This document shows positions 1 through 8,096 of a stretch of 36,086 nucleotides of DNA, piece after piece. Where the stretch lies: assembly GCA_944371605.1 (NCBI GenBank), contig CALVXU010000013.1:1-36086 (forward strand), given 5' to 3'. Position 1 is the stretch's first letter, and every line of letters starts with the position of its first letter. The notes under the pieces were generated by a model, which did not search any database, had not been told where the DNA came from, and saw only the letters and a program-made list of their open reading frames with translations. A program made the translations under genes and the position numbers. This stretch comes from an uncultured Bacilli bacterium. GTDB lineage: Bacteria; Bacillota_I; Bacilli_A; RFN20; CAG-288.

Positions 1-2
1 GT

Positions 3-206
3 GAGCTTTTGACTGAAGCGCTCGGGCTTGATACATTTATGTTTCAACCACAAGTTATCGGTGCTCGCAGCAGAGTTTTCACTGATTGTTTGGGAGCAAT
101 ACTTTTATCAAATGAGGCGTATCTAGAGAATCAAGAGACCGCCTTGCGGCATAAAAAAGATAGAATTATCCAGACTGATAATTTCGGTAGATATAGTAAG
201 GAGTAA
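3..206 (+). CDS. ftsA: Cell division protein FtsA, C-terminal fragment (5' end outside window)
   Basis: The reading frame is open through the left edge and stops with TAA at 204-206, so only the last 67 or so residues are visible. FtsA is an actin-like ATPase that tethers FtsZ filaments to the membrane. The stretch around VIGARSRVFTDCLGAILL resembles the end of the FtsA ATPase domain, where a conserved basic loop precedes a Thr/Ala-rich helix (family knowledge). Position directly in front of ftsZ supports the call. The last 25 residues are charged and do not look like the usual amphipathic membrane-targeting helix, so membrane attachment may be weak or different. A TTG at 9 could serve as a start but is almost certainly internal. 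The gene is too short here to exclude another actin-like protein. Confidence 0.7.
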   Translation, partial: ELLTEALGLDTFMFQPQVIGARSRVFTDCLGAILLSNEAYLENQETALRHKKDRIIQTDNFGRYSKE

Positions 207-211
207 TGATT

Positions 212-1474
212 ATGGAAGATACAAATGTCAAACCTATCTTTGATGAAGAAGGACTGAAGGCTAACGCAAGAATCAAAGTTATCGGTGTTGGCGGTGGTGG
301 TTCTAACGCAGTCAATCAAATGATTAAAAATAAACAAGACGAAGTCGAATATTGGGTTTTTAATACCGATAGTCAGGCTCTTGCTAATTCGCCTTGTGAA
401 AACAAACTCGTCCTAGGTCGAAATGTCACCAAAGGTTTGGGTGCTGGCGGTTTACCAGAAATGGGGCGCAAGGCCGCTGAGGATTCATACGAAGATATCA
501 AACTGGTCGTCAATGGCGCAGATATGATTTTTATCGCGGCTGGTGAAGGTGGAGGAACTGGAACCGGTGCTGCTCCTATCGTGGCTAAGGCTAGTAAAGA
601 AGCTGGTTGTTTAGTTCTTGGCATCGTCACTAGACCATTTACTTTTGAAGGAAAAAATAGGCGTTCTAACGCGCTTGAGGGCATCAACGAACTCACTAAA
701 AATGTCGATGCATTAATCGTTGTTTCTAATGATAAATTGATGTTTAATAATGGCTCCATGACTCTAGTAGATGCTTTTGGTGCTTCTGATATCATTTTGG
801 CTAGCTCTGTGTCTACTGTCACTGACTTAATCCTTAAACACGGCATTATCAATTTGGATTTCGCTGATGTAAAGAGCACTTTATCAAGTCGTGGACTTGC
901 TTTGATCGGCATCGGATATGGCGAAGGAAAAGATAAAGCTATCCAAGCAGCTACTAACGCAATAAATTCTCCTCTTTTAGAAGCTTCAATCAAAGGCAGC
1001 CGTTCGATGATCATCAATATCACAGTAGCAGATGATACCACATTAGATGATGTTCAATATGCGATCAATTATATTACTGAAGCTGCTGGTGGCAATAATG
1101 AGGAAAATGGTGTGAATATCATCTTTGGTGTTCAAATGGATGAGAGATTGCACGGAAAGATGAAAATTGCTATCATCGCTACTGATTTTGTGAACAAAAT
1201 AGATCTGTCTAAAACTGGGACTATGCCATCAAAACCTCATGTTATGGTCAGCCCTTCACCTGTTCAAAAAGAATCCGAAAATGAGCCACAGCTCGTCAGT
1301 AAAGTTAGACAGGAGATGAAGGAAAAAGAAGAATCATCGATCTTGCCTGATTATTTAAAAAATCTCTTCGCTCAAAAGGATAATTCTCAATCGGATATGT
1401 CAGTCGAAGAAACATCAAAAAGCGATAAAGCCGATAATACACAAACTATTCCTGTACCGAAAGGCGAAAATTAA
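212..1474 (+). CDS. ftsZ: Cell division GTPase FtsZ
   Basis: Tubulin-like GTPase that polymerises into the cytokinetic ring. The nucleotide-binding glycine loop VGGGGSNAVNQM lies at about residues 25-36 and the tubulin signature GEGGGTGTGAAP near residue 111; a T7-like region and the NLDFADVKS segment follow. An in-frame ATG at 206 overlaps the ftsA stop, but AAGGAG at 198-203 stands 8 nt before the ATG at 212 and only 2 nt before 206, so 212 is preferred. The protein is about 420 aa, somewhat longer than usual. The middle is divergent: the expected GLGAGANPEVG is GLGAGGLPEMG, and the segment after NDKLM is shortened. An FtsA/SepF-binding-like peptide (ILPDYLKNLF) occurs about 35 residues before the end instead of near the C-terminus. 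The gene lies 5 nt after ftsA and 3 nt before pheS. Confidence 0.95.
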   Translation: MEDTNVKPIFDEEGLKANARIKVIGVGGGGSNAVNQMIKNKQDEVEYWVFNTDSQALANSPCENKLVLGRNVTKGLGAGGLPEMGRKAAEDSYEDIKLVVNGADMIFIAAGEGGGTGTGAAPIVAKASKEAGCLVLGIVTRPFTFEGKNRRSNALEGINELTKNVDALIVVSNDKLMFNNGSMTLVDAFGASDIILASSVSTVTDLILKHGIINLDFADVKSTLSSRGLALIGIGYGEGKDKAIQAATNAINSPLLEASIKGSRSMIINITVADDTTLDDVQYAINYITEAAGGNNEENGVNIIFGVQMDERLHGKMKIAIIATDFVNKIDLSKTGTMPSKPHVMVSPSPVQKESENEPQLVSKVRQEMKEKEESSILPDYLKNLFAQKDNSQSDMSVEETSKSDKADNTQTIPVPKGEN

Positions 1475-1477
1475 ACT

Positions 1478-2524
1478 ATGGATATAAATGAAATTAAACT
1501 TGCAATTGAAAAAGAACTAGGCGCCTGTCGCGCTGATATCGTAAAGGTTGTTGATCAATCTTCTCTCAACGATTTTAAAGGTCTTCATCTCGGTAAAAAG
1601 AGCGTTTGTTCAGCATTGTTTTCGCAGATGCGAAATGTCCCTTCCGAGTCAAAGCAAATCGTTGGTAAATTGGTTGTTGATTTACGCCAAGAAATAAGCG
1701 AAATGTTTAACAAGAAAGAAACTGAACTTAAAAACATCGCTTTAGAAAAGCAATTACAAAATGAGAAAGTAGATATCAATTTACCTGGATATTCAACCAA
1801 ATTAGGAAGTAAACATCCATTTTTTGCAGTGGTCGATGATATAACTGATTTTTTTGTAGGCCTCGGCTATGATATCGCTGATGGCCCTGAAGTCGAGTCT
1901 GACCACAACAATTTTGAGATGATGAACATTCCTAAGGATCACCCAAGTCGGGATATGCAAGATTCTTTTTCAATCACAGATGAATTGGTTTTGCGTTCTC
2001 ATACCTCAGCTGTTCAAGCACGTGTTATGGCTGCGAGTAAAGGGGTTGGTCCTATCAAAGTCATCTGCCCTGGTAAGGTCTACCGACGTGATAATGATGC
2101 CACTCATTCACATCAATTCGGCCAAGTTGAAGGATTGGTCATTTCTGAAGATGCGACTTTTGCAAATCTTTTAGAAACTCTTACCTTGCTGTTGAAACAT
2201 CTGTTCGGCGATAAGCGCAAAGTTCGTTTTAGGCCATCTTATTTTCCTTTTACAGAGCCGTCTATCGAAGCAGATATCTCTTGCTTTGAGTGCGGTGGGA
2301 CAGGCTGCAAATTCTGTAAAAATACGGGATATATTGAAATCTTAGGGGCGGGCATGGTCCATCCGAATGTCTTAAGATTGAACGGATTCGATGATTCAAA
2401 ATATCAAGGGTTTGCATTTGGCATCGGTATCGATCGTGTTGCTATGCTCAAATATAACATCGATGATATCAAACGTTTTTATACTAATGATATTCGTTTT
2501 CTTAGCGAATTTTATAAGGAGTAA
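1478..2524 (+). CDS. pheS: Phenylalanyl-tRNA synthetase alpha subunit
   Basis: Catalytic class II subunit of the alpha2-beta2 enzyme that charges tRNA-Phe in the cytoplasm. A coiled-coil arm covers roughly residues 1-100. Class II motif 2 is around KVICPGKVYRRDNDATHSHQFGQVEG, and the C-terminal FGIGIDRVAML is motif 3. The FRPSYFPFTEPSIE active-site stretch is intact. A four-cysteine insert (CFECGGTGCKFCKNTGY, about residues 269-285) follows it, a type of putative zinc knuckle known from other Bacillota PheS. The length of 348 aa is normal. The gene lies between ftsZ and pheT with only 3 nt on each side, so it is probably cotranscribed with ftsZ. The ribosome binding site is weak (AAAGG about 14 nt upstream). 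No T-box leader is present because there is no room for one. Confidence 0.97.
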   Translation: MDINEIKLAIEKELGACRADIVKVVDQSSLNDFKGLHLGKKSVCSALFSQMRNVPSESKQIVGKLVVDLRQEISEMFNKKETELKNIALEKQLQNEKVDINLPGYSTKLGSKHPFFAVVDDITDFFVGLGYDIADGPEVESDHNNFEMMNIPKDHPSRDMQDSFSITDELVLRSHTSAVQARVMAASKGVGPIKVICPGKVYRRDNDATHSHQFGQVEGLVISEDATFANLLETLTLLLKHLFGDKRKVRFRPSYFPFTEPSIEADISCFECGGTGCKFCKNTGYIEILGAGMVHPNVLRLNGFDDSKYQGFAFGIGIDRVAMLKYNIDDIKRFYTNDIRFLSEFYKE

Positions 2525-2527
2525 ACT

Positions 2528-4888
2528 ATGTTATTCTCATATTCTTTATTATCTAAATTAGTTGATTTAAAGTCTTATAGCCTTGAAGATGTTGTTCATC
2601 GATTGACTTTTTCTGGTTTTGAAGTCGAGGATTATCATCATTTAGCTTTGGCTAGCAAATTAGTTATCGGTCAAATTTTATCCTGCGAGCCAGTTGAAGA
2701 ATCCGACCATCTCCATGCATTGAAGGTCGATTGCGGTTCGGAGGGTGTGCTTGATATCATTTGTGGAGCTAAAAACGCTCGAACTGGTCTAAAAGTCATC
2801 GTCGCTTTGCCAGGCTGCGAATTAAAAGCTTTGGGGATAACTATTAAAAAGGGCTATATTTGCGGTCGAGAATCCAATGGTATGTGCTGCTCATTAGTCG
2901 AGCTTGGACTCGATAAATCTTTGCTGTCTGAAAAAGAGATCAGCGGCATTCATGAGCTAAATGCTGATGCGCCAGTCGGGTCTACGGATGTTTTAAATTA
3001 CTTAGGTCTTAATGATCAAGTTTTAGATATCAATGTTCTGCCGAACAGACCTGATTGTTTGTCTTATATCGGCATGGCTAGAGAAATTTCCGCTCTTCTC
3101 GGAGTTCCTTTCAAAGAACTTCCTCGAATTGATTTACATCAATTTCCATCTAAATTTATTTTAAAGTCTCATACTGATAAATGCCCGCGATTCGATTGCT
3201 TGGGTGTCGATCAAATAATCGCTAAAAAAGAAACGCCGAACATTATCAAATCCTTTTTATTGGCTTCCGGCATTCGCTCGATTTCCCCAATTGTGGATTT
3301 AGGCAATTTTTCCATGCTTTTGACTGGTCAACCTCTAAATATGTATAATGCAAAACTCAATCCGTCATTAACCTATCAAGTCTTTGATGATTATGAAGGT
3401 ATGTTCACTGCCTTTGATGGCAAGGAATTAAAACTGAAAACCGGTGATTTAGTCGTTTTTGATGATAAGAAACCTATTTGTTTAGCTGGAATCCTGGCTG
3501 GTCAAAACGAGAGTATCACTGATGAGACTGATTCTATCGCGATTGAGGCCGCAAGTTTTTATCATGCGAATATCAGGCATACGGCTATTCGACTCGGTTT
3601 ATCTTCTTTTTCTCAACAGCTTTTTGGAAAGTCTCGTAATCCATATATGATCGATGAGGCTTTGGAGATGACAATCAGTCTTTTACCACTATTTTTTGAA
3701 CATTATCGTATCTTCTCTTACAGCACTTATAACAACCTTCCGTCCAAAGAGACCAAGATTGATTTTTCACTAGAAAAGATGAACCATCGACTCGGCAGTT
3801 CTTATACTGATTCCCAAGTTTCCGAAGTTTTAAAACGCTATCGAATCAAAAAGGAAGGCGATTTGCTTTATCCGCCAATCGATCGTGTGGATTTGAAAGA
3901 ACAATGTGATATCGAAGAGGAAGTATTTCGATTTTATGATGCCGATGAGATTCATCCTTCGCTTAAAAATTCTCCTATCACTGCTGGTAAATTATCATAT
4001 GAACAAAAATATCGCCGACGTATCCGAGAATTTTTAGTCAACAAAGGCTTTAATGAAATACTATCTTTTACTTTGATCGATGAAAAAATGGACAAGGATT
4101 TCCGTGTTTTTTCTCAAGAGCCTAGCTATCGCATACTCAATCCGATGACCAAAGACCATGAATATGTCCGCAGCGATTTACTCGCCTCAATGAAGAGCAT
4201 ACTAGAATATAATATCGCTCATAAGCAGACGGATTTGCAATTGTTTGAAGTTTCGCATGTTGACACTGCTCATGGAACCGAATTGTATCTTGCTTTAGGC
4301 TTGAGTGGGAATAACTATTTGACTGATTTAGTCAATCCGAGACCATATGACTTTTTTGATTTAAAAGGTATCATCGCTGACATTTTATCTTTATTGGGTA
4401 TCAATGATTCTCGTTATCAATTAGTTTATAGTCAAAACAAATCATTCCATCCAATGAACAGCGCAGATATTCATATCGGCAAATCGCTGGTCGGAACATT
4501 CGGTCGGCTTCATCCTTCAATCAGTAAAACACCTTTATTAATCGGCGAATTAAATTTAGGCTACCTATTATCTTTAAAGAGTGGAAAAACCAAATTTGTC
4601 CCTTATTCATCCTATCCTATGGTCAGACGTGACTTATCTTTTGCTCTCAATACGAATGTCACTTATCGCGATATTCTCAATGTGATACATAAAGCTGGAG
4701 TTTCTGATTTGAAGGATGTTAAACTTTTCGATTTATTCAAAGAAAAAGATTCGGATGTGACTTATATCGGTCTCAGTATTTATCTAGGAAAAGACGGTAC
4801 TTTGAAAGAAGATGAAATATTAGGAGATGTCAATAAAATCATTGCTGCTTTAAAAGATAAATTATGTTTAAAATTAAGGGGTGAATGA
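2528..4888 (+). CDS. pheT: Phenylalanyl-tRNA synthetase beta subunit
   Basis: Editing and tRNA-binding subunit that pairs with PheS. In order: an EMAP/Trbp111-type tRNA-binding domain at about residues 40-150 (GQILSCEPVEESDHLHALKV), B1 and B3/B4 editing-region domains, a B5 domain, a class II-like core (ILNPMTKDHEYVRSDLL), and a C-terminal FDX-ACB domain from about residue 695 (YSSYPMVRRDLSFAL). The length of 786 aa is typical of the bacterial subunit. AAGGAG 6 nt before the ATG at 2528 supports the start. It follows pheS by 3 nt and overlaps the next gene, thyX, through an ATGATG/TGA junction, so translation is likely coupled. Nothing unusual was seen apart from the operon partners. Confidence 0.97.
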   Translation: MLFSYSLLSKLVDLKSYSLEDVVHRLTFSGFEVEDYHHLALASKLVIGQILSCEPVEESDHLHALKVDCGSEGVLDIICGAKNARTGLKVIVALPGCELKALGITIKKGYICGRESNGMCCSLVELGLDKSLLSEKEISGIHELNADAPVGSTDVLNYLGLNDQVLDINVLPNRPDCLSYIGMAREISALLGVPFKELPRIDLHQFPSKFILKSHTDKCPRFDCLGVDQIIAKKETPNIIKSFLLASGIRSISPIVDLGNFSMLLTGQPLNMYNAKLNPSLTYQVFDDYEGMFTAFDGKELKLKTGDLVVFDDKKPICLAGILAGQNESITDETDSIAIEAASFYHANIRHTAIRLGLSSFSQQLFGKSRNPYMIDEALEMTISLLPLFFEHYRIFSYSTYNNLPSKETKIDFSLEKMNHRLGSSYTDSQVSEVLKRYRIKKEGDLLYPPIDRVDLKEQCDIEEEVFRFYDADEIHPSLKNSPITAGKLSYEQKYRRRIREFLVNKGFNEILSFTLIDEKMDKDFRVFSQEPSYRILNPMTKDHEYVRSDLLASMKSILEYNIAHKQTDLQLFEVSHVDTAHGTELYLALGLSGNNYLTDLVNPRPYDFFDLKGIIADILSLLGINDSRYQLVYSQNKSFHPMNSADIHIGKSLVGTFGRLHPSISKTPLLIGELNLGYLLSLKSGKTKFVPYSSYPMVRRDLSFALNTNVTYRDILNVIHKAGVSDLKDVKLFDLFKEKDSDVTYIGLSIYLGKDGTLKEDEILGDVNKIIAALKDKLCLKLRGE

Positions 4889-5787
4889 TGAATACATTTA
4901 ATTTGATAGAAGATAGTGCTACCTATATTGAGAGCTCGGATTTTTTTGATAAAATCGCTTTAGTCGCTCACAACTGCTATCAAGTCAAAGAAAAAGACCA
5001 TGATAGCAATGTCGCTTTTATCTCTAGATTGATCAATAATCATCATTTAGCGATGATTGAACATTATCGTTTTCTCTTCAAAATTGATAAAGAACATTAT
5101 CTCGCCTTTAAAGATTTGGGTTGCCCTTTTATCAAGCTTATCAAACCGGTTAATAGCTTGACTAATATTTATTTGTTATCGACCTCGTTACGGCCTTTAT
5201 TGGAAGGTAAAAGCGAGAGAGAAATCGCTCTCTATCATTATTTGGAACGCGCTTTGCCTGATGAGATCAGAACGGTTCTTTTTCCGCAATTACCTTTGGG
5301 GGAATGTGCTGTGTTAAGTCGATTAGAAGAATACGAATCGCTTCTATCTCCTGAACAATATGACGAGTTAGCGTTTTATACATACCAATTGATAACTGAT
5401 CGTGGTGTGACACATGAGCTAGTTAGACATCGCCCATGTTCTTTTGCTCAAGAATCCACACGATATTGCAATTATACAAAAGATAAGTTTTCCAATACTT
5501 TGACGTTTATCAAGCCGTTGAGATATCAAGATTTTCAAAAAACTTTTGATGACTATTATCAAGCGGTGACTGATACTTATTTTGAATTGATAAATAATGG
5601 TGCTAAACCCGAAGAAGCCCGTGCCGTTCTTCCAAATTCGTTGAAAGCCTCAATCATGGTTTCAGCGGATTTAACTGAATGGAAACACATCTTCTCTTTA
5701 AGAATCTCTCCTTTTGCTCATCCAGATATCTCACGAGTGATTTCTAAAGTTAAAGGCGATATGGAGATGAGAGGATTTCTGAAATGA
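4885..5787 (+). CDS. thyX: Flavin-dependent thymidylate synthase ThyX
   Basis: Makes dTMP from dUMP using FAD, NADPH and methylenetetrahydrofolate; it is an alternative to ThyA. The diagnostic RHR-x7-S signature appears as RHRPCSFAQESTRY near residues 182-195. An upstream IEHYRFLFKI matches the FAD-binding EHxxF segment. At 300 aa it is longer than many ThyX proteins (commonly 210-250 aa); the extra length is between the two motifs. Start codons at 4885 and 4888 both overlap the pheT stop. AAGGGGTG at 4876-4883 is very close to both, so the exact start is uncertain. The gene overlaps the following DUF177 gene by an ATGA junction. Presence of thyX suggests, but does not prove, that thyA is absent from this genome. 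Confidence 0.94.
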   Translation: MMNTFNLIEDSATYIESSDFFDKIALVAHNCYQVKEKDHDSNVAFISRLINNHHLAMIEHYRFLFKIDKEHYLAFKDLGCPFIKLIKPVNSLTNIYLLSTSLRPLLEGKSEREIALYHYLERALPDEIRTVLFPQLPLGECAVLSRLEEYESLLSPEQYDELAFYTYQLITDRGVTHELVRHRPCSFAQESTRYCNYTKDKFSNTLTFIKPLRYQDFQKTFDDYYQAVTDTYFELINNGAKPEEARAVLPNSLKASIMVSADLTEWKHIFSLRISPFAHPDISRVISKVKGDMEMRGFLK

Positions 5788-6263
5788 AGCCGCAAACCAT
5801 CCCTCTTAAAAAGTTTGATACGATAGAAGAACCATTAATGGTCGATTTTTCACTGAGTGATGAAGAGAAAAAAAGATTTGTCGGCACTTATGATATCAAA
5901 AATATTTCCTGTTCCTATACGCTGAATGGTAGCGGTGCATTTTATAGTATCGATATATTTGTCGAAGCCGACTTCACTGTTTTAGATAATCATAATTTTA
6001 AACCAGTGACAGTTCATGTCAGCGATGATGCCTCATTGACTTTAGATATCGAGAATGCTGAAAATAGCGATATTGAAAAAGCTTATGATGGCTATTATGA
6101 TTTGCGTCCAGCATTTTTATCATTGCTCTTTTCAATGATTCCTCTTGATTACTCATCTGAACCATTAGATAAGATTGAAAATTCTGATTTTACTTTTATG
6201 TCTGAAGATGAGTATCAAGAAGAAAAGGCTAAAAGAAATAATCCTTTCTCTCAATTAGACTGA
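5784..6263 (+). CDS. yceD: DUF177/YceD family protein
   Basis: Small acidic cytoplasmic protein of the DUF177 family. Members usually sit directly before rpmF (ribosomal protein L32), and family members are linked to 23S rRNA or ribosome processing. The features seen are the N-terminal strand-rich region, a central acidic segment, the conserved YYDLRPAFLSLLFSMIPLDY region, and a C-terminal RNNPFSQLD that matches the typical family ending (NPFxxL). The length of 159 aa is normal. It starts inside the thyX stop (ATGA), with AGAGG upstream. The usual rpmF partner does not follow: the gene ends 22 nt before a terminator and the next gene is mraZ. Function is inferred from the family only. Confidence 0.82.
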   Translation: MKPQTIPLKKFDTIEEPLMVDFSLSDEEKKRFVGTYDIKNISCSYTLNGSGAFYSIDIFVEADFTVLDNHNFKPVTVHVSDDASLTLDIENAENSDIEKAYDGYYDLRPAFLSLLFSMIPLDYSSEPLDKIENSDFTFMSEDEYQEEKAKRNNPFSQLD

Positions 6264-6285
6264 TTTTTATATTTTTGTATCCCAC

Positions 6286-6313
6286 TCCTGACCCAAGCGG
6301 TCAGGATTTTTTT
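6286..6313 (+). terminator. Rho-independent terminator after the ftsA-yceD operon
   Basis: An 8-bp perfect stem (TCCTGACC at 6286-6293 pairing with GGTCAGGA at 6299-6306) with a 5-nt loop is followed by seven T residues. It lies 22 nt after the yceD stop and separates this operon from mraZ. Confidence 0.93.
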
Positions 6314-6427
6314 GTTATTTTCTAAAAATATTGTCAATTAACCATGAATAGTTGATTACCAACTTAGAATTTTTGATGAGTTGTTGATGGATAGATAGAC
6401 TAAATAATAAAAAATATCATGAGATTA

Positions 6428-6456
6428 TTGCATTTTAGTGGGGTAAAGTGTAAAAT
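6428..6456 (+). promoter_or_regulatory. Predicted sigma-A promoter of mraZ
   Basis: A -35 box TTGCAT (6428-6433), a 17-bp spacer and a -10 box TAAAAT (6451-6456) fit the housekeeping consensus. Transcription would start near 6463, leaving a leader of about 18 nt without a clear Shine-Dalgarno sequence before the mraZ ATG at 6481. Confidence 0.7.
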
Positions 6457-6474
6457 AGTGGGCGAAAGTGGTAA
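6435..6474 (+). promoter_or_regulatory. Four-box MraZ operator overlapping the mraZ promoter
   Basis: AGTG occurs four times at exact 10-bp spacing (6437, 6447, 6457 and 6467). The units read TTAGTGGGGT, AAAGTGTAAA, ATAGTGGGCG and AAAGTGGTAA. MraZ from other bacteria binds direct repeats of a TGGG or AAAGTG-type core spaced by one helical turn upstream of its own gene (established). The array covers the spacer, the -10 box and the transcription start, so repression by MraZ is the expected outcome. Confidence 0.8.
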
Positions 6475-6480
6475 TCAGCA

Positions 6481-6921
6481 ATGTTTTATGGTCAGAAAGA
6501 AGCGGCTATCGATGAAAAAGGACGTTTAGTTCTACCGGCCTTATATCGTTATGATATTCAAGGTCAAAATTGTTTTGTTTGCTATGGTTTAGACGGTTGC
6601 ATTGAGCTTTACCCCCAAAGCATCTTTGAAAAGATTGAAGCTAACTTCAGCAGCAATTCTTTTGAAACTGATGCTAAAGCTCGTCGTGTAAAACGTGTAT
6701 TCTTAAGCAATTCATACAATGTTTCTATCGATTCCCACAATCGTATTTTGATTCCTAAAACATTAGTTGAAAAAACTAATACCGGAAAAAAGGTCGTTAT
6801 TCTTGGTATCGGTGATCACTTGCAAATTTGGGATCAATCTGCCTATGAATCAATCAGCCTTGAAGAAGAGAAGAATTTTGCTTCTGATGCCCAAAGTTTA
6901 GTCGCAAATGGTGATGAGTGA
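6481..6921 (+). CDS. mraZ: Transcriptional regulator MraZ
   Basis: DNA-binding protein with two AbrB/SpoVT-like repeats that forms a ring and controls the division/cell-wall cluster. Both signature motifs are present: DEKGRLVLPALYR near residues 11-23 and DSHNRILIPKTLVEK near 81-95. The length of 146 aa is normal. The ATG at 6481 has no good ribosome binding site (the leader is AAAGTGGTAATCAGCA), so translation may start in a leader-poor way. It overlaps rsmH. Four spaced boxes just upstream form its likely own operator. In contrast to classical clusters, ftsA-ftsZ lie upstream in a separate operon. Confidence 0.96.
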   Translation: MFYGQKEAAIDEKGRLVLPALYRYDIQGQNCFVCYGLDGCIELYPQSIFEKIEANFSSNSFETDAKARRVKRVFLSNSYNVSIDSHNRILIPKTLVEKTNTGKKVVILGIGDHLQIWDQSAYESISLEEEKNFASDAQSLVANGDE

Positions 6922-7870
6922 ATTTAATTATCACCAACCAGTTTTGCTCGAAGAAGTATTAAGCTTTCTTCCTCTAAAAAAGAAACTGGTCTATGTCGAT
7001 ATGACATTAGGCAGAGCTGGACATGCTTCAGCAATCTTGTCTAATCTGTCAAAAGGGTCGGTATTTTATGGCTTCGATAAAGATGTTCAAGCTATACAAT
7101 ATTCAAAGAAAAAACTTTCTCAATTCGAGAAGAAAGTAGACCTGAATTTTGTTCAAAGCCCTTATTCAACTGCTATAGATTTTTTGAAAAATAGCGGATT
7201 GAATGGCGCTGACTTCATTCTATTCGATATAGGTGTATCTTCGCCGCAATTCGATGATCCTCAAAGAGGTTTTTCTTACCGCTATGACTCTTTCTTAGAT
7301 ATGAGAATGAATCAAGATCAAGAATTGACAGCGTATAAAGTTATTAACACCTATACAGAAGAACAACTGAACCATGTCTTTCGTGACTTGGGACAGTGTG
7401 AGAACTATCACCGTGTGGTGAAAGCTATATTGGAAACTAGGGAAAAGAAACCGATAGAAACCACTTATCAATTAGTCGATATCATCAAATCGAACTTACC
7501 GGCATATGAACTGAAAAAGACCGGTCATCCAGCCAAACAGTTCTTTCTAGGAATTCGATATGAAGTTAATGGTGAGATCGATGAATTGCATATGGGGCTT
7601 AATAAAGCCGTCAGTTTCTTAAATCCTGGTGGTCGAATCGTCATTATCACCTTTAATTCTGAAGAAGACAGGATAGTGAAGAAGATCTTTCAATCTGTCA
7701 GTAAGCCTAAACCGACTAATAAGTATTTACCAGAAGAAAAAGAGGTTCTAGATTATATTCAACTGACAAAGAAACCCTTGAAAGCATCTCAAAAAGAGCT
7801 AGAAACTAATAACAGAGCTAAATCGGCAATCCTCCGAGCTCTAGAAAGGAAAAGAAAAGATGAGAGATAG
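6914..7870 (+). CDS. rsmH: 16S rRNA (cytosine-1402-N4)-methyltransferase
   Basis: SAM-dependent enzyme that methylates N4 of C1402 in the 16S rRNA decoding centre. The N-terminus NYHQPVLLEEVL, the SAM-binding segment DMTLGRAGHA (usually GxGGHS, slightly altered here), FILFDIGVSSPQFDDPQRGFSYR, and the C-terminal PGGRIVIITFNSEEDRIVK and NNRAKSA segments all match the family. An in-frame ATG at 6908 is possible, but the ATG at 6914 gives the typical MSEF..H start. Neither has a strong ribosome binding site, and both overlap the mraZ stop, which suggests translational coupling. Length is about 318 aa, normal. Confidence 0.95.
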   Translation: MSEFNYHQPVLLEEVLSFLPLKKKLVYVDMTLGRAGHASAILSNLSKGSVFYGFDKDVQAIQYSKKKLSQFEKKVDLNFVQSPYSTAIDFLKNSGLNGADFILFDIGVSSPQFDDPQRGFSYRYDSFLDMRMNQDQELTAYKVINTYTEEQLNHVFRDLGQCENYHRVVKAILETREKKPIETTYQLVDIIKSNLPAYELKKTGHPAKQFFLGIRYEVNGEIDELHMGLNKAVSFLNPGGRIVIITFNSEEDRIVKKIFQSVSKPKPTNKYLPEEKEVLDYIQLTKKPLKASQKELETNNRAKSAILRALERKRKDER

Positions 7871-8096
7871 GTTACACCGAACAGGTGTGAAAAAAGTTAA
7901 CCATCTTATCAAAACTGCAAGCGTCACAATCGCTTGCTTAGTCTTTTCTTTTGCACTATTAATCACAGTGATATGTATCAATGTCACAGCTCAAAATAAA
8001 TACTTGAATGAAAATGTCGTCAGTAATTACATCCAAGTGAATTATCAAACTAGTGATGATGATAACACAATTTTGTTAGATCGCAGTACTAAATAA
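7860..8096 (+). CDS. Small single-pass membrane protein at the ftsL position
   Basis: A 78-aa protein directly after rsmH, overlapping it by 11 nt, with AAAGGA before the ATG. It has a basic N-terminus (residues 1-18), one hydrophobic segment at about 19-42 (ASVTIACLVFSFALLITVICI), and a short polar outside tail rich in Asn and Asp. In the conserved order mraZ-rsmH-ftsL this is the place of FtsL, a divisome protein of the same topology. FtsL proteins are very divergent. This one is short and shows no obvious leucine zipper or coiled coil after the membrane segment, so the call rests on position and topology. No ftsI or murein genes follow; the operon ends here. Confidence 0.6.
   Translation: MRDRLHRTGVKKVNHLIKTASVTIACLVFSFALLITVICINVTAQNKYLNENVVSNYIQVNYQTSDDDNTILLDRSTK

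Noticed and set aside
373-1041. Long open frame on the minus strand inside ftsZ (222 codons)
   Set aside because: It is a mirror of the ftsZ codons, with no ribosome binding site and no recognisable protein; ftsZ on plus is certain.
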